A DNA stretch of 48,058 nt from Glycomyces dulcitolivorans (GCF_003265355.1 NZ_QFRW01000322.1:1-48058); one strand, 5' to 3'. Positions 33,673-44,153 are shown, counted from the first letter of the stretch. The notes: generated from the letters alone by a model not told the origin. A program made the numbers and translations.

Positions 33673-34866
33673 ATGAGCACCAAGCAGACCGAGAAGCGGC
33701 CGAGCGTCCTCAGCCAGCTCTACCGCGGCGAGACGAACTTCCAGTTCATCGCCAACCGCCGCAAGTTCTACCTCGCCTCCGGGATCGTCATCGCCGCCCT
33801 CGCGGTGGTCATGGTCTTCAAGGGCTTCGTCCTCGGCATCGACTTCGCCGGCGGCGTCCAGTACGCCGTCCCGGCCGCCTCCACCTCGGCGAGCCTCGAA
33901 GACGTCGAGAACGCCGCCGAGGCCGCGGGCGCCGAGGTCGGCACCGGCCAGGTCGCCGGCTCCGGCGACGGCAGGTCCTACATCATCCGCGTCGGCGAGC
34001 TGGAGAGCGACCAGTCCACGGCCGTCCGCGACGCCATGGCCGCCGAGGCCGGCGTCGGGGCCGACTCGATCTCCGTCTCCGAGGTCTCCGCGACCTGGGG
34101 CGCGGCCGTGTCCAAGCAGGCGCTCATCGCCCTCATCGTGTTCCTGGTGCTGGTCTCGGCCTTCATCTGGATCAGGTACGAGCGGCGCATGGCGATCGCC
34201 TCCCTGGGCGCGCTCGCGCACGACATCGTCATCACCGTCGGCATCTACTCGCTCGTCGGCTTTGAGATCACGCCCTCCACGATCGTCGGCCTGCTGACGA
34301 TCCTCGGGTACTCGATCTACGACACCGTCGTGGTCTTCGACAAGGTCCAGGAGAACACCGCGCAGCTGCTCAAGTCGCGCAACCAGACCTTCGCCGAGGC
34401 CGTCAACGACGCGGTCAACCAGACGCTCATGCGCTCGATCAACACCTCCATCATCGGCGTCCTGCCGGTGGCGGCGCTGCTGTTCGTGGGCGTGGGCATG
34501 CTCGGCGTCGGCACCCTCAAGGACCTGGCGCTCGTGCTGTTCGTCGGCATGATCGTCGGCGCGTACTCCTCGATCTTCCTGGCCGCCCCGTGGGTGGTCG
34601 ACCTGGCCGAGCGCAGCGCCGCCTTCCAGCGCCACAACAAGAAGGTCGCCACCGCCCGCGCCGCGGGGGAGAAGTCCGAGAAGCCCGCCGCCAAGGCCGC
34701 GGACGACGAGGACGAGGACGACGACCGCCTGGAGCTCGCCAAGACCGACGACCTCCCGCTGGAGCTGCTGGAGGAGCCGGTCAAGACCGGCAGCGCCCCC
34801 CGCTCGGGCCCGTCCCGCTCCGGCCAGTCGCGACCGAACAACGCAAAGAAGCGCAAACGGCGCTAA
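33673..34866 (+). CDS. secF: Protein translocase subunit SecF
   Basis: A 397-residue partner of SecD with six membrane helices: one near residues 33-55 (KFYLASGIVIAALAVV), then a periplasmic domain and five helices with SIYDTVVVFDKVQEN (the conserved DTVVVFD) and MRSINTSIIGVLPV. After the last helix the cytoplasmic tail (about residues 330-397) is unusually long and charged, with an acidic run DDEDEDDD and a basic end AKKRKRR. Start ATG 33673 directly follows secD. The transcript ends at the hairpin at 34883-34914. Confidence 0.95.
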   Translation: MSTKQTEKRPSVLSQLYRGETNFQFIANRRKFYLASGIVIAALAVVMVFKGFVLGIDFAGGVQYAVPAASTSASLEDVENAAEAAGAEVGTGQVAGSGDGRSYIIRVGELESDQSTAVRDAMAAEAGVGADSISVSEVSATWGAAVSKQALIALIVFLVLVSAFIWIRYERRMAIASLGALAHDIVITVGIYSLVGFEITPSTIVGLLTILGYSIYDTVVVFDKVQENTAQLLKSRNQTFAEAVNDAVNQTLMRSINTSIIGVLPVAALLFVGVGMLGVGTLKDLALVLFVGMIVGAYSSIFLAAPWVVDLAERSAAFQRHNKKVATARAAGEKSEKPAAKAADDEDEDDDRLELAKTDDLPLELLEEPVKTGSAPRSGPSRSGQSRPNNAKKRKRR

Positions 34867-34882
34867 AACTCCACATACAAGA

Positions 34883-34914
34883 ACGGCGGGCGGACCAACT
34901 GGTCCGCCCGCCGT
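34883..34914. terminator. Terminator after secF
   Basis: ACGGCGGGCGGACCA (34883-34897) and its complement (34900-34914) form a long stem with a minimal loop, 17 nt after the secF stop and before the convergent small gene. Confidence 0.9.
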
Positions 34915-34947
34915 CTTCAGCTGGCTGGCTCAACGGGAGCCGGACTA

Positions 34948-35139
34948 TTACTCGGCGCCCTTGTCGCCCTTGAACTTGGAGAGCAGGCCCTGGGCCTTCT
35001 CCTTGACCTGGTCCGAGACGTCGTCGAGCTTGTCGCCCATCGGCGAGTCCTTGGCCTTGTTGTACAGGTCCTCGGCTTTGTCCTTGGCGTCGTCGGCCAT
35101 GTCGCCGGCCTTGTCCTTGAACTCGTTGAACTTGTCCAC
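34948..35139 (-). CDS. Small amphipathic helical stress-type protein (CsbD/Rv0909-like)
   Basis: A 63-residue, highly charged, cysteine-free protein built of repeating amphipathic turns: FKDKAGDMADDAKDKAED, then NKAKDSPMGDKLDDVSDQ and VKEKAQGLLSKFKGDKG. It resembles CsbD-like or LEA-like proteins and mycobacterial Rv0909-type small proteins, which have been proposed as antitoxins without a firm basis. The GTG at 35139 is preceded by a strong GGGAGGGG ribosome site. No toxin gene is adjacent, so a stress-protective role is more likely. Convergent with secF. Confidence 0.7.
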   Translation of the reverse strand: MDKFNEFKDKAGDMADDAKDKAEDLYNKAKDSPMGDKLDDVSDQVKEKAQGLLSKFKGDKGAE

Positions 35140-35269
35140 GTGAACCCCTCCCTACGTGAGTCGGTTTCACTATAAGAGCGGATCGGGGGTCCCGAAGAGG
35201 TTTCCCGTACAACCCCGGTCGAATCCCGAACGCTACCGCAGGGTGACGCGGGACGGGCGACTTGCGCCA

Positions 35270-35275
35270 TACGGT
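35270..35275 (+). promoter_or_regulatory. -10 element of the FAD monooxygenase gene, leaderless geometry
   Basis: TACGGT followed by 7 nt and ATG at 35283; no ribosome site is present. Confidence 0.35.
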
Positions 35276-35282
35276 CGCCCCT

Positions 35283-36470
35283 ATGACGAACCAACAGCTC
35301 CGCAAGGCCCGGACCGCCCTGGTCATCGGCGGCGGCGTCGCCGGCCCCGTCGTCGCCCTCGCCCTGCGCAAGGCCGGCATCGACGCGCAGGTCTTCGAGG
35401 CCTACCGGCCCGGCACCGGCTCCAAGGGCGGCCCGCTCGGCCTCGCCTCGAACGGCCTCAACGCCCTCCGCGTGGTCGACGCCGACGCCGGCCTGGCCGA
35501 TGCGGGCATCCCCACGCCGCGCATGACCATCAGCTCCGGCACCGGCAAGGTCCTCGGCACCATCGGCACCGACCCGGCCCTCCCCGAGCGCCTCACGATC
35601 CCGCGCGGCCGCCTCGCCGAGCTCCTCCAGGCCCGCGCCGAGGCCGAAGGCGTCCCGTTCACCTACGGCAAGCGCTTCGAAGGCGCCGTCGACACCGGCT
35701 CCAGCGTCATCGCCCAGTTCGACGACCACACCACCGCCGAAGCCGACGTCCTCATCGGCTGCGACGGCATCCGCTCGGCCGTCCGCGGCCTCGTCGACCC
35801 GACTGTCAAGCCCCGCTACACCGGCCTGGTCGGCCTCGGCGGCTACATCGACGGCCCCGCGGGCGTCGGCGACACCGGCGGCGACTTCCGCATGGTCTTC
35901 GGCCGCCGCGCCTTCTTCGGCTACCTCTCCGACGGCGCGCGCACCGGCTGGTTCGCCAACCTGCCCTACCGCGACCTCGCCGCCGCCGGCCTCCCCGGCA
36001 CGACCTTCGACACCTGGATGGACCGCCTGCGGGCCGCGTTCAAGGACGACGCCGGACCCGCCCTCCAGATCCTCGACCACGTGACGCCGGACGGGTTCAT
36101 CCCCGCCTCGCCGCTCGAAGACCTCCCGCACGTCCCCGTCTGGTCCAAGGGCCGCACCGTCCTCGTCGGCGACGCCGCCCACGCGACCTCGCCCAGCTCG
36201 GGCCAGGGCGCCAGCCTCGCCGCCGAATCCGCGATCGAACTCGCCCGGTGCCTGCGCGACCTCCCGATCACCGACGCCTTCAAGGCCTACGAGTCCCGCC
36301 GCCGTGCGCGCGTCGAACGCGTCATCGCCGAAGCCGCCCGCACCAACCAGTCCAAGGCCGCCGGCCCCGTCGCCGCCCGCTTCCGCGACGCCCTCATGCC
36401 CTTCTTCATGTCCCGCTTCGCCACCCCCGAACGCACCGCCTGGCAGTACGCCTACACGATCGACTGGTGA
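35283..36470 (+). CDS. FAD-dependent monooxygenase (PHBH family)
   Basis: A 395-residue flavoprotein of the p-hydroxybenzoate hydroxylase fold. The dinucleotide motif is VIGGGVAGPVVALALRKAG (about 14-32); the second FAD motif VLVGDAAHATSPSSGQGAS (about 297-315) and the interior DG motif (DVLIGCDGIRSAVR) are complete. It hydroxylates an aromatic or polyketide-like substrate with NADPH and oxygen; the substrate is not predictable. It is transcribed alone. This and its neighbours occupy the position where apt is usually found between secF and relA. Confidence 0.88.
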   Translation: MTNQQLRKARTALVIGGGVAGPVVALALRKAGIDAQVFEAYRPGTGSKGGPLGLASNGLNALRVVDADAGLADAGIPTPRMTISSGTGKVLGTIGTDPALPERLTIPRGRLAELLQARAEAEGVPFTYGKRFEGAVDTGSSVIAQFDDHTTAEADVLIGCDGIRSAVRGLVDPTVKPRYTGLVGLGGYIDGPAGVGDTGGDFRMVFGRRAFFGYLSDGARTGWFANLPYRDLAAAGLPGTTFDTWMDRLRAAFKDDAGPALQILDHVTPDGFIPASPLEDLPHVPVWSKGRTVLVGDAAHATSPSSGQGASLAAESAIELARCLRDLPITDAFKAYESRRRARVERVIAEAARTNQSKAAGPVAARFRDALMPFFMSRFATPERTAWQYAYTIDW

Positions 36471-36477
36471 CACGCCG

Positions 36478-36505
36478 AAGGCCCGCGCCGCGGCGCGGGC
36501 CTTTT
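36478..36505. terminator. Terminator between the monooxygenase and a convergent hypothetical gene
   Basis: AAGGCCCGCGCCG and its complement form a 26-nt near-continuous palindrome (36478-36503) followed by TT. It lies between two convergent stops. Confidence 0.85.
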
Positions 36506-36512
36506 CGGTCTT

Positions 36513-36989
36513 CTACGGCTGGAGGGCGCGTTCGAGGTCGTCGAGGAACATCTGCTCGTTCTCGGTAATGGCGACCTTCTTGCTGAAGAGGCCGCCTTCG
36601 CGGGTCTTGACGGCGCTCGCGACCTCGGTGGCGAGGTGGAGGAGCCAGGCGGTGTACGCGGCGGCGTCCTCAGGGGCGGCCTTGCGGTGCAGGAGGTCGG
36701 CGACCTCGGCGGCGAGCTTCAGGGCCTCGGACATGGCGACGTCGTCGACGGGGAGGTCCGCGTCCTCGCCGTCGGCGCCGCGCTCCTTGAGCGCGAGGGC
36801 GACCGACTTGACGAAGGGATTGTCGTGCTTATGGGCCTGCTTGAAGACCTTCGCCCCCGCGGTGACCTCCTTGAGGAACACCAGGGCGTTCTTCGAGCCG
36901 TCGGAGACGACGGCCCCCTTCAGCACCACGCCGGGGGTGTTCACGATCAGGGCGCGCTCGTCGTCGTCGAAATGGGACAGCTCGGGCAT
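36513..36989 (-). CDS. Hypothetical soluble protein
   Basis: A 158-residue protein beginning MPELSHFDDDERALIVNTPG. The visible pattern is an N-terminal GVVLKGAVVSDGSKNALVFLKEVTAG followed by mostly helical sequence with LKLAAEVADLLHRK and ATEVASAVKTREGGLFSKK. No signal peptide or membrane segment. I do not recognise the family. The ATG at 36989 is chosen because upstream frame sequence lies in the intergenic region containing a TATGGT -10-like element; an AGAAAG site is about 9 nt upstream. Confidence 0.7.
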   Translation of the reverse strand: MPELSHFDDDERALIVNTPGVVLKGAVVSDGSKNALVFLKEVTAGAKVFKQAHKHDNPFVKSVALALKERGADGEDADLPVDDVAMSEALKLAAEVADLLHRKAAPEDAAAYTAWLLHLATEVASAVKTREGGLFSKKVAITENEQMFLDDLERALQP

Positions 36990-37053
36990 CGTCTGGCTTT
37001 CTGGTGCGCTGGTGTCGGTCGGGCACACCATAACCCGGGTATGCGAGGCCGGG

Positions 37054-39402
<2,349 letters not shown>

Positions 39403-39486
39403 GCACGCCTCCTCGGTCTCCCACGGCACTGATCATCCACGGCACTGTGGCCTCTCAAAGCCTCAACAAGGCTCCGATACGCATTA

Positions 39487-39492
39487 ATCCTA
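39487..39492 (-). promoter_or_regulatory. -10 element upstream of relA
   Basis: Minus-strand CTAGGATTAATG in the gap between relA and the PPIase gene. It would give a leader of about 80 nt. No -35 is clear. Confidence 0.4.
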
Positions 39493-39547
39493 GCCGCGCG
39501 CGACAGCCCGGGCCGCCGACGCTGCCCGGACTGTGCGCGCGACTGGA

Positions 39548-40444
39548 TCACATGACGCCCGCGGCGGCGACCTGCTCGACGATGTCCAGGCCGGAGGTGA
39601 TCTGGCCGAGGATCGTGTAGTCGGCGGGGAGCGTGGTGTCCTCGTAGACGATGAAGAACTGGCTGCCGGTGGTGCCGGCGCCGGCGTTGGCCATCGCGAT
39701 GGTCCCGGCCGGGTAGTTCGCCTCGGCCTCGACCGGGGTGTTCTCCTCGCCGTACTGGTAGCCCGGGGAGCCCGCGCCGGCCATCTCGGGCGTGCCGGCC
39801 TCGATCGCGGCGCGCGCGTCGGGGTCGCCGCACTGGAGGACCCAGATGCCGTCGGTGGTCAGGCGGTGGCACTGCTGGCCGTCGAAGTAGCCGTCCTGGG
39901 CGAGGAACGTGTAGGACCCGGCGGTGCACGGGGCGCCGGCGGTGTCGATGTCGGCGGTGATGACGCCGAGGTTGGTCACGATGGTCATGACCTGCTTCCC
40001 GGCAGCGGGCTCGGTCGCGAGCGGGACCGGGCTGGTGCCGTCCATCGAGGTGTACATGCACGGCGCGGTCTCGGAGGCGTCCGGCGTGCTCATCTGGAGG
40101 CATTCCAGGTAGATGTCCTGGACGGGGCGGCCGTCGGTGAGGCCCTCGGCCGCGGTGCCGGTGGCGCCCTCGCCGCTGGGCTCGATGCCGTCGCAGCGGG
40201 TCGAGGCGGCCTCGGCGTCGTTCACCAGCTGCTGGACGTCGGGGTCGGTCGAGCCGCCCGCGCCGTCGTCGCCGCCGAGCCAGGCGAACGCGCCCCATGC
40301 CACGAGCACGAGCGCGACGAGGGCGCCGACGCCCCCGATGCTCCAGGCGACGGTGCGCTTGTGGCGCTCCTCCTCGGCCTTGACGGCCATGCGCTGCTGC
40401 AACTGCTGGCGGGCCGCCAGTCGCTGTGCCTGTTTCGACGCCAC
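39548..40444 (-). CDS. Membrane-anchored peptidyl-prolyl cis-trans isomerase (cyclophilin type)
   Basis: A 298-residue protein: a basic, Gln/Arg-rich cytoplasmic N-terminus, one membrane helix at about 31-55 (TVAWSIGGVGALVALVLVAW), an acidic spacer with two cysteines and a C-terminal cyclophilin domain (about 140-298) with YFDGQQCHRL, GSQFFIVY and YTILGQI. GTG 40444 has GGAG 8 nt upstream. It likely folds extracytoplasmic proteins. The cyclophilin domain is somewhat divergent at the N-terminal strand, and the catalytic arginine normally in FHR aligns with CHR. Position next to relA matches mycobacterial ppiB. Confidence 0.9.
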   Translation of the reverse strand: MASKQAQRLAARQQLQQRMAVKAEEERHKRTVAWSIGGVGALVALVLVAWGAFAWLGGDDGAGGSTDPDVQQLVNDAEAASTRCDGIEPSGEGATGTAAEGLTDGRPVQDIYLECLQMSTPDASETAPCMYTSMDGTSPVPLATEPAAGKQVMTIVTNLGVITADIDTAGAPCTAGSYTFLAQDGYFDGQQCHRLTTDGIWVLQCGDPDARAAIEAGTPEMAGAGSPGYQYGEENTPVEAEANYPAGTIAMANAGAGTTGSQFFIVYEDTTLPADYTILGQITSGLDIVEQVAAAGVM

Positions 40445-40475
40445 CGTCGGATCTCCTTCGCGCGGTCGGGGGTAG

Positions 40476-40811
40476 TTACTCGGACTCGGTCTCGGTGGGG
40501 GTCTCGGTCGCCGTGTCGGTGGCCTCGTCGGTCGCGGCGTCGGTGGCCGCATCCGTGGCCGTCTCGGTCGCCAGCGGGTCCACCGACTCGGTGATCTCCG
40601 AGGTCGGGGTCTCCTCGGCGGTGGGCTCCTCGTCCTTGAAGAACCCGTCCTGCCACAGGTATACCAAGGTCAGCACGGCCGCGACGGCGAGGAGCCCGCC
40701 CAGCGCCTGGAGCCGGCGGCGACGGCGCAGCTTGCCCGCGAGGCGCGCGTTCTTCTTCGCGTTCGCGATGCGCTGCTTGCGCTGCTCCATGTGCTTGGAC
40801 TTCGCGGGCAC
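40476..40811 (-). CDS. Small membrane protein with tetrapeptide-repeat acidic tail
   Basis: A 111-residue protein. The N-terminus is very basic (KLRRRRRLQ), one membrane helix spans about 36-53 (ALGGLLAVAAVLTLVYLW), and the extracytoplasmic tail is Thr/Glu/Asp-rich. Residues 81-108 are seven imperfect tetrapeptides of type [A/P]-T-[D/E]-x, encoded by a 12-nt repeat at 40488-40571. GTG 40811 has GAGGAG upstream. It is 31 nt before the PPIase gene on the same strand and probably co-transcribed with it. Function unknown. Confidence 0.75.
   Translation of the reverse strand: MPAKSKHMEQRKQRIANAKKNARLAGKLRRRRRLQALGGLLAVAAVLTLVYLWQDGFFKDEEPTAEETPTSEITESVDPLATETATDAATDAATDEATDTATETPTETESE
40488..40571 (-). 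repeat. 12-nt coding tandem repeat (seven units)
   Basis: Encodes ATET, ATDA, ATDA, ATDE, ATDT, ATET, PTET in succession in the tail of the small membrane protein. Repeats are imperfect at DNA level; length could vary between strains. Confidence 0.6.
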
Positions 40812-40936
40812 CTGGACTCCTCATGACGTTCGCTTGTGTTGGGGGTTACGAGTTCCGCAGTCTAACCGGGTCAAGTCAGGCGCGTCACCGCAGGATGCCC
40901 GGTGTATCCTGACCCCGCGAAGGAGGGGGAGGGCGG

Positions 40937-41605
40937 GTGCTCATCGAGACGCTGGTGGCGGATGCGTTCGGCACGAACTGCTACGTGCTGTCGTCCGGTC
41001 CCGGCGCCGAGTGCGTCGTCGTCGACCCGGGCATCGGCATCGCCCCGCGCCTGGAGGCCCTGCTCGGCGAGCGCGGCCTCAAGCCCGTCGCCGTGGTCCT
41101 CACCCACGGGCACCTCGACCACACGTTCTCGGTGACCCCGGTGTGCGGCGCGAACGACGTCCCCGCCTACATCCACGCCGACGACGCCCATCTGCTGGCC
41201 GACCCGGCGCAGGGCTTCAGCGCGAACATGATGTCGCTCGTCGGCACCGGCCTGGACTGGACCGAGCCCGACGACGTGCAGGTCCTCAACGACGGCGGCG
41301 TCGTCGAACTCGCCGGGATGCGCTTCACCGTGGACCACTCGCCCGGGCACACCGCCGGTTCGGCGATGTTCCACACCAGGGGCGACGAGGCCGCGTACAC
41401 GCTGACCGGCGACGTGCTCTTCCGCGGCGCCATCGGCCGCACCGACCTGCCCGGCGGCTCCGACGCGGCCATGCAGGAGACGCTGCGCACGAAGGTCCTC
41501 CCGCTCGACGACGGCGTCGTCGTCCTCCCCGGGCACGGCCCGGCCACCACGATCGCGGCCGAGCGCGCCCGCAACCCGTACCTGAGGCGCCTGACCGCCC
41601 ATTAG
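40937..41605 (+). CDS. Metallo-beta-lactamase fold hydrolase (glyoxalase II-like)
   Basis: A 222-residue MBL protein. The metal-binding motif THGHLDH gives H57, H59, D61 and H62, with further ligands in VDHSPGHTAGS and LTGDVLF, and a C-terminal VLPGHGPATTI. Similar actinobacterial proteins are annotated as hydroxyacylglutathione hydrolase-like, though actinomycetes use mycothiol rather than glutathione, so the thioester substrate is uncertain. GTG 40937 has AAGGAGGGGG upstream. Located between the PPIase and hisS as in mycobacteria (Rv2581c). Confidence 0.9.
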   Translation: MLIETLVADAFGTNCYVLSSGPGAECVVVDPGIGIAPRLEALLGERGLKPVAVVLTHGHLDHTFSVTPVCGANDVPAYIHADDAHLLADPAQGFSANMMSLVGTGLDWTEPDDVQVLNDGGVVELAGMRFTVDHSPGHTAGSAMFHTRGDEAAYTLTGDVLFRGAIGRTDLPGGSDAAMQETLRTKVLPLDDGVVVLPGHGPATTIAAERARNPYLRRLTAH

Positions 41606-41657
41606 GCGCGCCTTCCGCTTTCTGTCGTTCGATCGAAATCCATTTGAGGAGACACCC

Positions 41658-42983
41658 ATGTCACGACCCCAGCCGCTCTCGGGCTTCCCCGAACTGCTGC
41701 CCCGGCAGCGGATCGTCGAGCAGCAGGTCGTCGACCATCTCCGCCGCGCCTTCGAGCTCCACGGCTTCGCGAACCTCCAGACCCGCGCCGTCGAGCCCAT
41801 GGACCAGCTGCTGCGCAAGGGCGAGACCTCCAAGGAGGTGTACGTGCTGCGCCGCCTCCAGGCCGACGCGCGCGACACCTCCGACGCCGAGCTGGGCCTG
41901 CACTTCGACCTGACGGTGCCGTTCGCGCGGTACGTCCTGGAGAACGCCGGGAAGCTCAACTTCCCGTTCCGCCGCTACCAGATCCAGCCGGTCTGGCGCG
42001 GCGAGCGCCCCCAGGGCGGGCGCTACCGCGAGTTCTGGCAGGCCGACATCGACATCGTCGACCTCGGCGAGCTGCCCGCGCACTACGAGGTCGAGGTCGC
42101 CCTCGTCGTCGCCGACGCCCTCCGGGACCTCCCGATCCCCAAGGTGCGCATGCACGTCAACAACCGCAAGCTCTCCCAGGGCTTCTACCAGGGCCTCGGG
42201 ATCGCCGACACCGAAGAGGCGCTGCGGATCATCGACAAGCTCGACAAGATCGGGCCCGACGCGACCGCGAAGCTCCTCATCGACGGCGTCGACGCGACCC
42301 CCAAGCAGGCCGAGGCGTGCCTGAAGCTCGCCTCGATCCGCTCCGAGGACACCTCGTTCGTCGACGAGATCCGCGCTCTCGGCGTCACCGACCCCCTCCT
42401 GGAGGAGGGCCTGACCGAACTCGCCGCGGTGGTCGACGCCGTCGCGAAGGAGGCCCCGGGGTTCGTGGTGGCCGACATGAAGATCGCGCGCGGCCTCGAC
42501 TACTACACCGGCACGGTCTACGAGGTCTTCATCGAAGGCGAGGAGCACCTCGGCTCGGTCTGCTCGGGCGGCCGCTACGACAAGCTCGCCTCCGACGGCA
42601 AGAACACCTACCCGGGCGTGGGCCTGTCCATCGGCGTCTCCCGCCTCCTGGTCCCGCTTCTCCAGGCCGGCAAGCTCGACGCCACCCGCGAGGTCCCCAC
42701 CTGCGTCCTGGTCGCCCTCACCGCCGAGGACGACCGCCCCGACGCCAACGCCCTCGCCCAGCGCCTCCGCAAGCGCGGCATCCCCACCCAGGTTTCGCCC
42801 TCGGCCGCCAAGTTCGGCAAGCAGATCAAGTTCGCCGACAAGCGCGGCATCCCCTTCGTCCTCTTCGTCAATGACGAAGGCACCCAGATGAAGGACATCC
42901 GCTCCGGCGACCAGCTCACGGTCGACGTCGACACCTGGAACCCCCCAGCCGAAGACCTCCACCCGACGATCACCACGAACTAA
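41658..42983 (+). CDS. hisS: Histidyl-tRNA synthetase
   Basis: A 441-residue class II enzyme. Motif 2 is WRGERPQGGRYREFWQAD, the histidine-specific loop RGLDYYTGTVYEVF is at about 275-288, and the C-terminal anticodon domain starts near 345. The N-terminal SGFPELLPRQR is of the type seen in eukaryote-like HisRS, rather than the RGT.D.LP of E. coli. The ATG follows GAGGAGA. It charges tRNA-His, and ends at a strong terminator. The MBL gene ends 50 nt upstream. Confidence 0.97.
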   Translation: MSRPQPLSGFPELLPRQRIVEQQVVDHLRRAFELHGFANLQTRAVEPMDQLLRKGETSKEVYVLRRLQADARDTSDAELGLHFDLTVPFARYVLENAGKLNFPFRRYQIQPVWRGERPQGGRYREFWQADIDIVDLGELPAHYEVEVALVVADALRDLPIPKVRMHVNNRKLSQGFYQGLGIADTEEALRIIDKLDKIGPDATAKLLIDGVDATPKQAEACLKLASIRSEDTSFVDEIRALGVTDPLLEEGLTELAAVVDAVAKEAPGFVVADMKIARGLDYYTGTVYEVFIEGEEHLGSVCSGGRYDKLASDGKNTYPGVGLSIGVSRLLVPLLQAGKLDATREVPTCVLVALTAEDDRPDANALAQRLRKRGIPTQVSPSAAKFGKQIKFADKRGIPFVLFVNDEGTQMKDIRSGDQLTVDVDTWNPPAEDLHPTITTN

Positions 42984-43020
42984 AACGAAGCGGGCGTCCC
43001 GAGGGGCGCCCGCTTCGTTT
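42983..43020 (+). terminator. Terminator after hisS
   Basis: AAACGAAGCGGGCG (42983-42996) and its complement (43007-43020) with an inner CCC/GGG stem and GAG loop, ending in TTT. Its core CCCGAGGGGCGCCCGC (42998-43013) recurs at 44271-44286. Confidence 0.92.
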
Positions 43021-43026
43021 CAAGCG

Positions 43027-43269
43027 TCAATCTGAATGAGCGTGATTCTCGACTGCGAACCTAACTACCCGCTTCACCCAGGCCCGGAGAATGGTGATGT
43101 CGTTGCTGGCGTCGATCTCGCGGCGCTCATGCTCGGAGAGCGTCATTCCGAATTCGTCGATGTATTCCAGGAGCACTTCTCGGTACCCGAGTAGGAAACC
43201 CGCTGCGTATCCCCTTCCGTATCGCTCGTTGAGGAGCTTGCTGGGGTGCGGGTAGACCACCTCCTCCAT
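43027..43269 (-). CDS. Short paralogue of the Rpn-protein C-terminus (possible remnant)
   Basis: An 80-residue frame starting MEEVVYPHPSKLLNERYGRG. Its body (GRGYAAGFLLGYREVLLEYIDEFGMTLSEHERREIDA then ITILRAWVKRVV) parallels the last 70 residues of the upstream Rpn-type protein (SKLVADLKAEG, ESRGLAITENERRKIETC, LNRLNSWLKRA). No nuclease part is present and no ribosome site precedes the ATG, which is 7 nt after the upstream stop. It may be a decayed duplicate, or a translated small partner; Rpn genes are known to encode separately translated C-terminal products. GC is lower than in flanking genes. Confidence 0.55.
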   Translation of the reverse strand: MEEVVYPHPSKLLNERYGRGYAAGFLLGYREVLLEYIDEFGMTLSEHERREIDASNDITILRAWVKRVVRFAVENHAHSD

Positions 43270-43276
43270 CGGTTGG

Positions 43277-44146
43277 TCATCCGAGGATGTCGGCGACCGA
43301 CGGTGCGGTTGCGGCACGCTTCAACCAGGAATTGAGCCGGTTCAAGTCCTGGCAGGTTTCGATCTTCCGGCGTTCGTTCTCGGTGATCGCCAACCCGCGA
43401 GACTCGATGATGATGAGCAGTGCGTTCGATTCTCCCTCAGCTTTGCCTTCGGCTCGACCCTCGGCTTTGAGATCGGCGACGAGCTTGCTCTGGTATGGGT
43501 AGGTCTCTTGCTGCACTAGGGCCTCCAGGATGGTGCGGGCGTGCTCGCTGAGCTGCCCCAACATGTATTCAGTGTACCGTTTGACTTCTTCGTAGGAGCG
43601 CTGCTCAAGTTCCGCGGATGCGGCGGTGAGCAGCTGCTCGATCTCATCCGAAGTCTCGTGGATGAGCGTGCCGAGCACCATCTGCTCGGCCAGATAGCCC
43701 GAACCGGACGGCTCGGTGAGCTTCGGGTAGTTGTGCTGGCCGAGTACCAGCGGTTGGAATGTGAAACCGGGGTGGCCGAGTTCGATTGCTTCGGCCGCCC
43801 AGGCCGCGACCGCAGGCTGCGGGCAGATCACGATCAGTGCGACCGGCGCGGTGATCCGATGTCGGATGTTGACTTGGTATGCGGGCCATGAGAACCGCTT
43901 GCGGTTGTCTTTTCCGCGCTGGACTTCGAGGATGATGCCGATCTGGGTTTTGTCGTCTTTGGAGCAGACGACCACGTTGTCGGCGTTCAGGTCCCGTACT
44001 TCGCGGTCGGTGGCCGACTCGGAGTAGGGGAGGATCTGGTCGTGTTCGGGGATCGGGATGCCGAGGAGGTCTCTGGCGAGTTCGACCGCGAAGCCCGGCT
44101 TGAACCTTGCGAGCTTCAGCGGGGTGTCGTGAATGTTGGTAGTCAC
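43277..44146 (-). CDS. Rpn-family PD-(D/E)XK nuclease-like protein
   Basis: A 289-residue protein. The PD-(D/E)XK core is visible as LNADNVVV (D56) and GIILEVQRGKD (E74, Q76), the E-x-Q variant of the recombination-promoting nuclease / transposase_31-like group, with the following RFSWPAYQVNIRHR strand-helix. The C-terminus has an AEGRAEGKAEGE repeat, a frequent Rpn-type tail. GTG 44146 follows a TAGCGT -10 by 7 nt. Such genes are abundant in actinomycetes and mobile in E. coli, where Rpn proteins degrade DNA and act in phage defence or recombination. Codon use is clearly less GC-rich than neighbouring genes, a sign of transfer. Confidence 0.75.
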   Translation of the reverse strand: MTTNIHDTPLKLARFKPGFAVELARDLLGIPIPEHDQILPYSESATDREVRDLNADNVVVCSKDDKTQIGIILEVQRGKDNRKRFSWPAYQVNIRHRITAPVALIVICPQPAVAAWAAEAIELGHPGFTFQPLVLGQHNYPKLTEPSGSGYLAEQMVLGTLIHETSDEIEQLLTAASAELEQRSYEEVKRYTEYMLGQLSEHARTILEALVQQETYPYQSKLVADLKAEGRAEGKAEGESNALLIIIESRGLAITENERRKIETCQDLNRLNSWLKRAATAPSVADILG

Positions 44147-44153
44147 ATGCGCA

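Noticed and set aside
34948-35139. Toxin-antitoxin pair
   Set aside because: Only the putative antitoxin-like small protein is present; no toxin-sized gene overlaps or adjoins on the same strand.
40488-40571. CRISPR-like array
   Set aside because: The 12-nt repeat is in frame and codes for tetrapeptides; there are no spacers.
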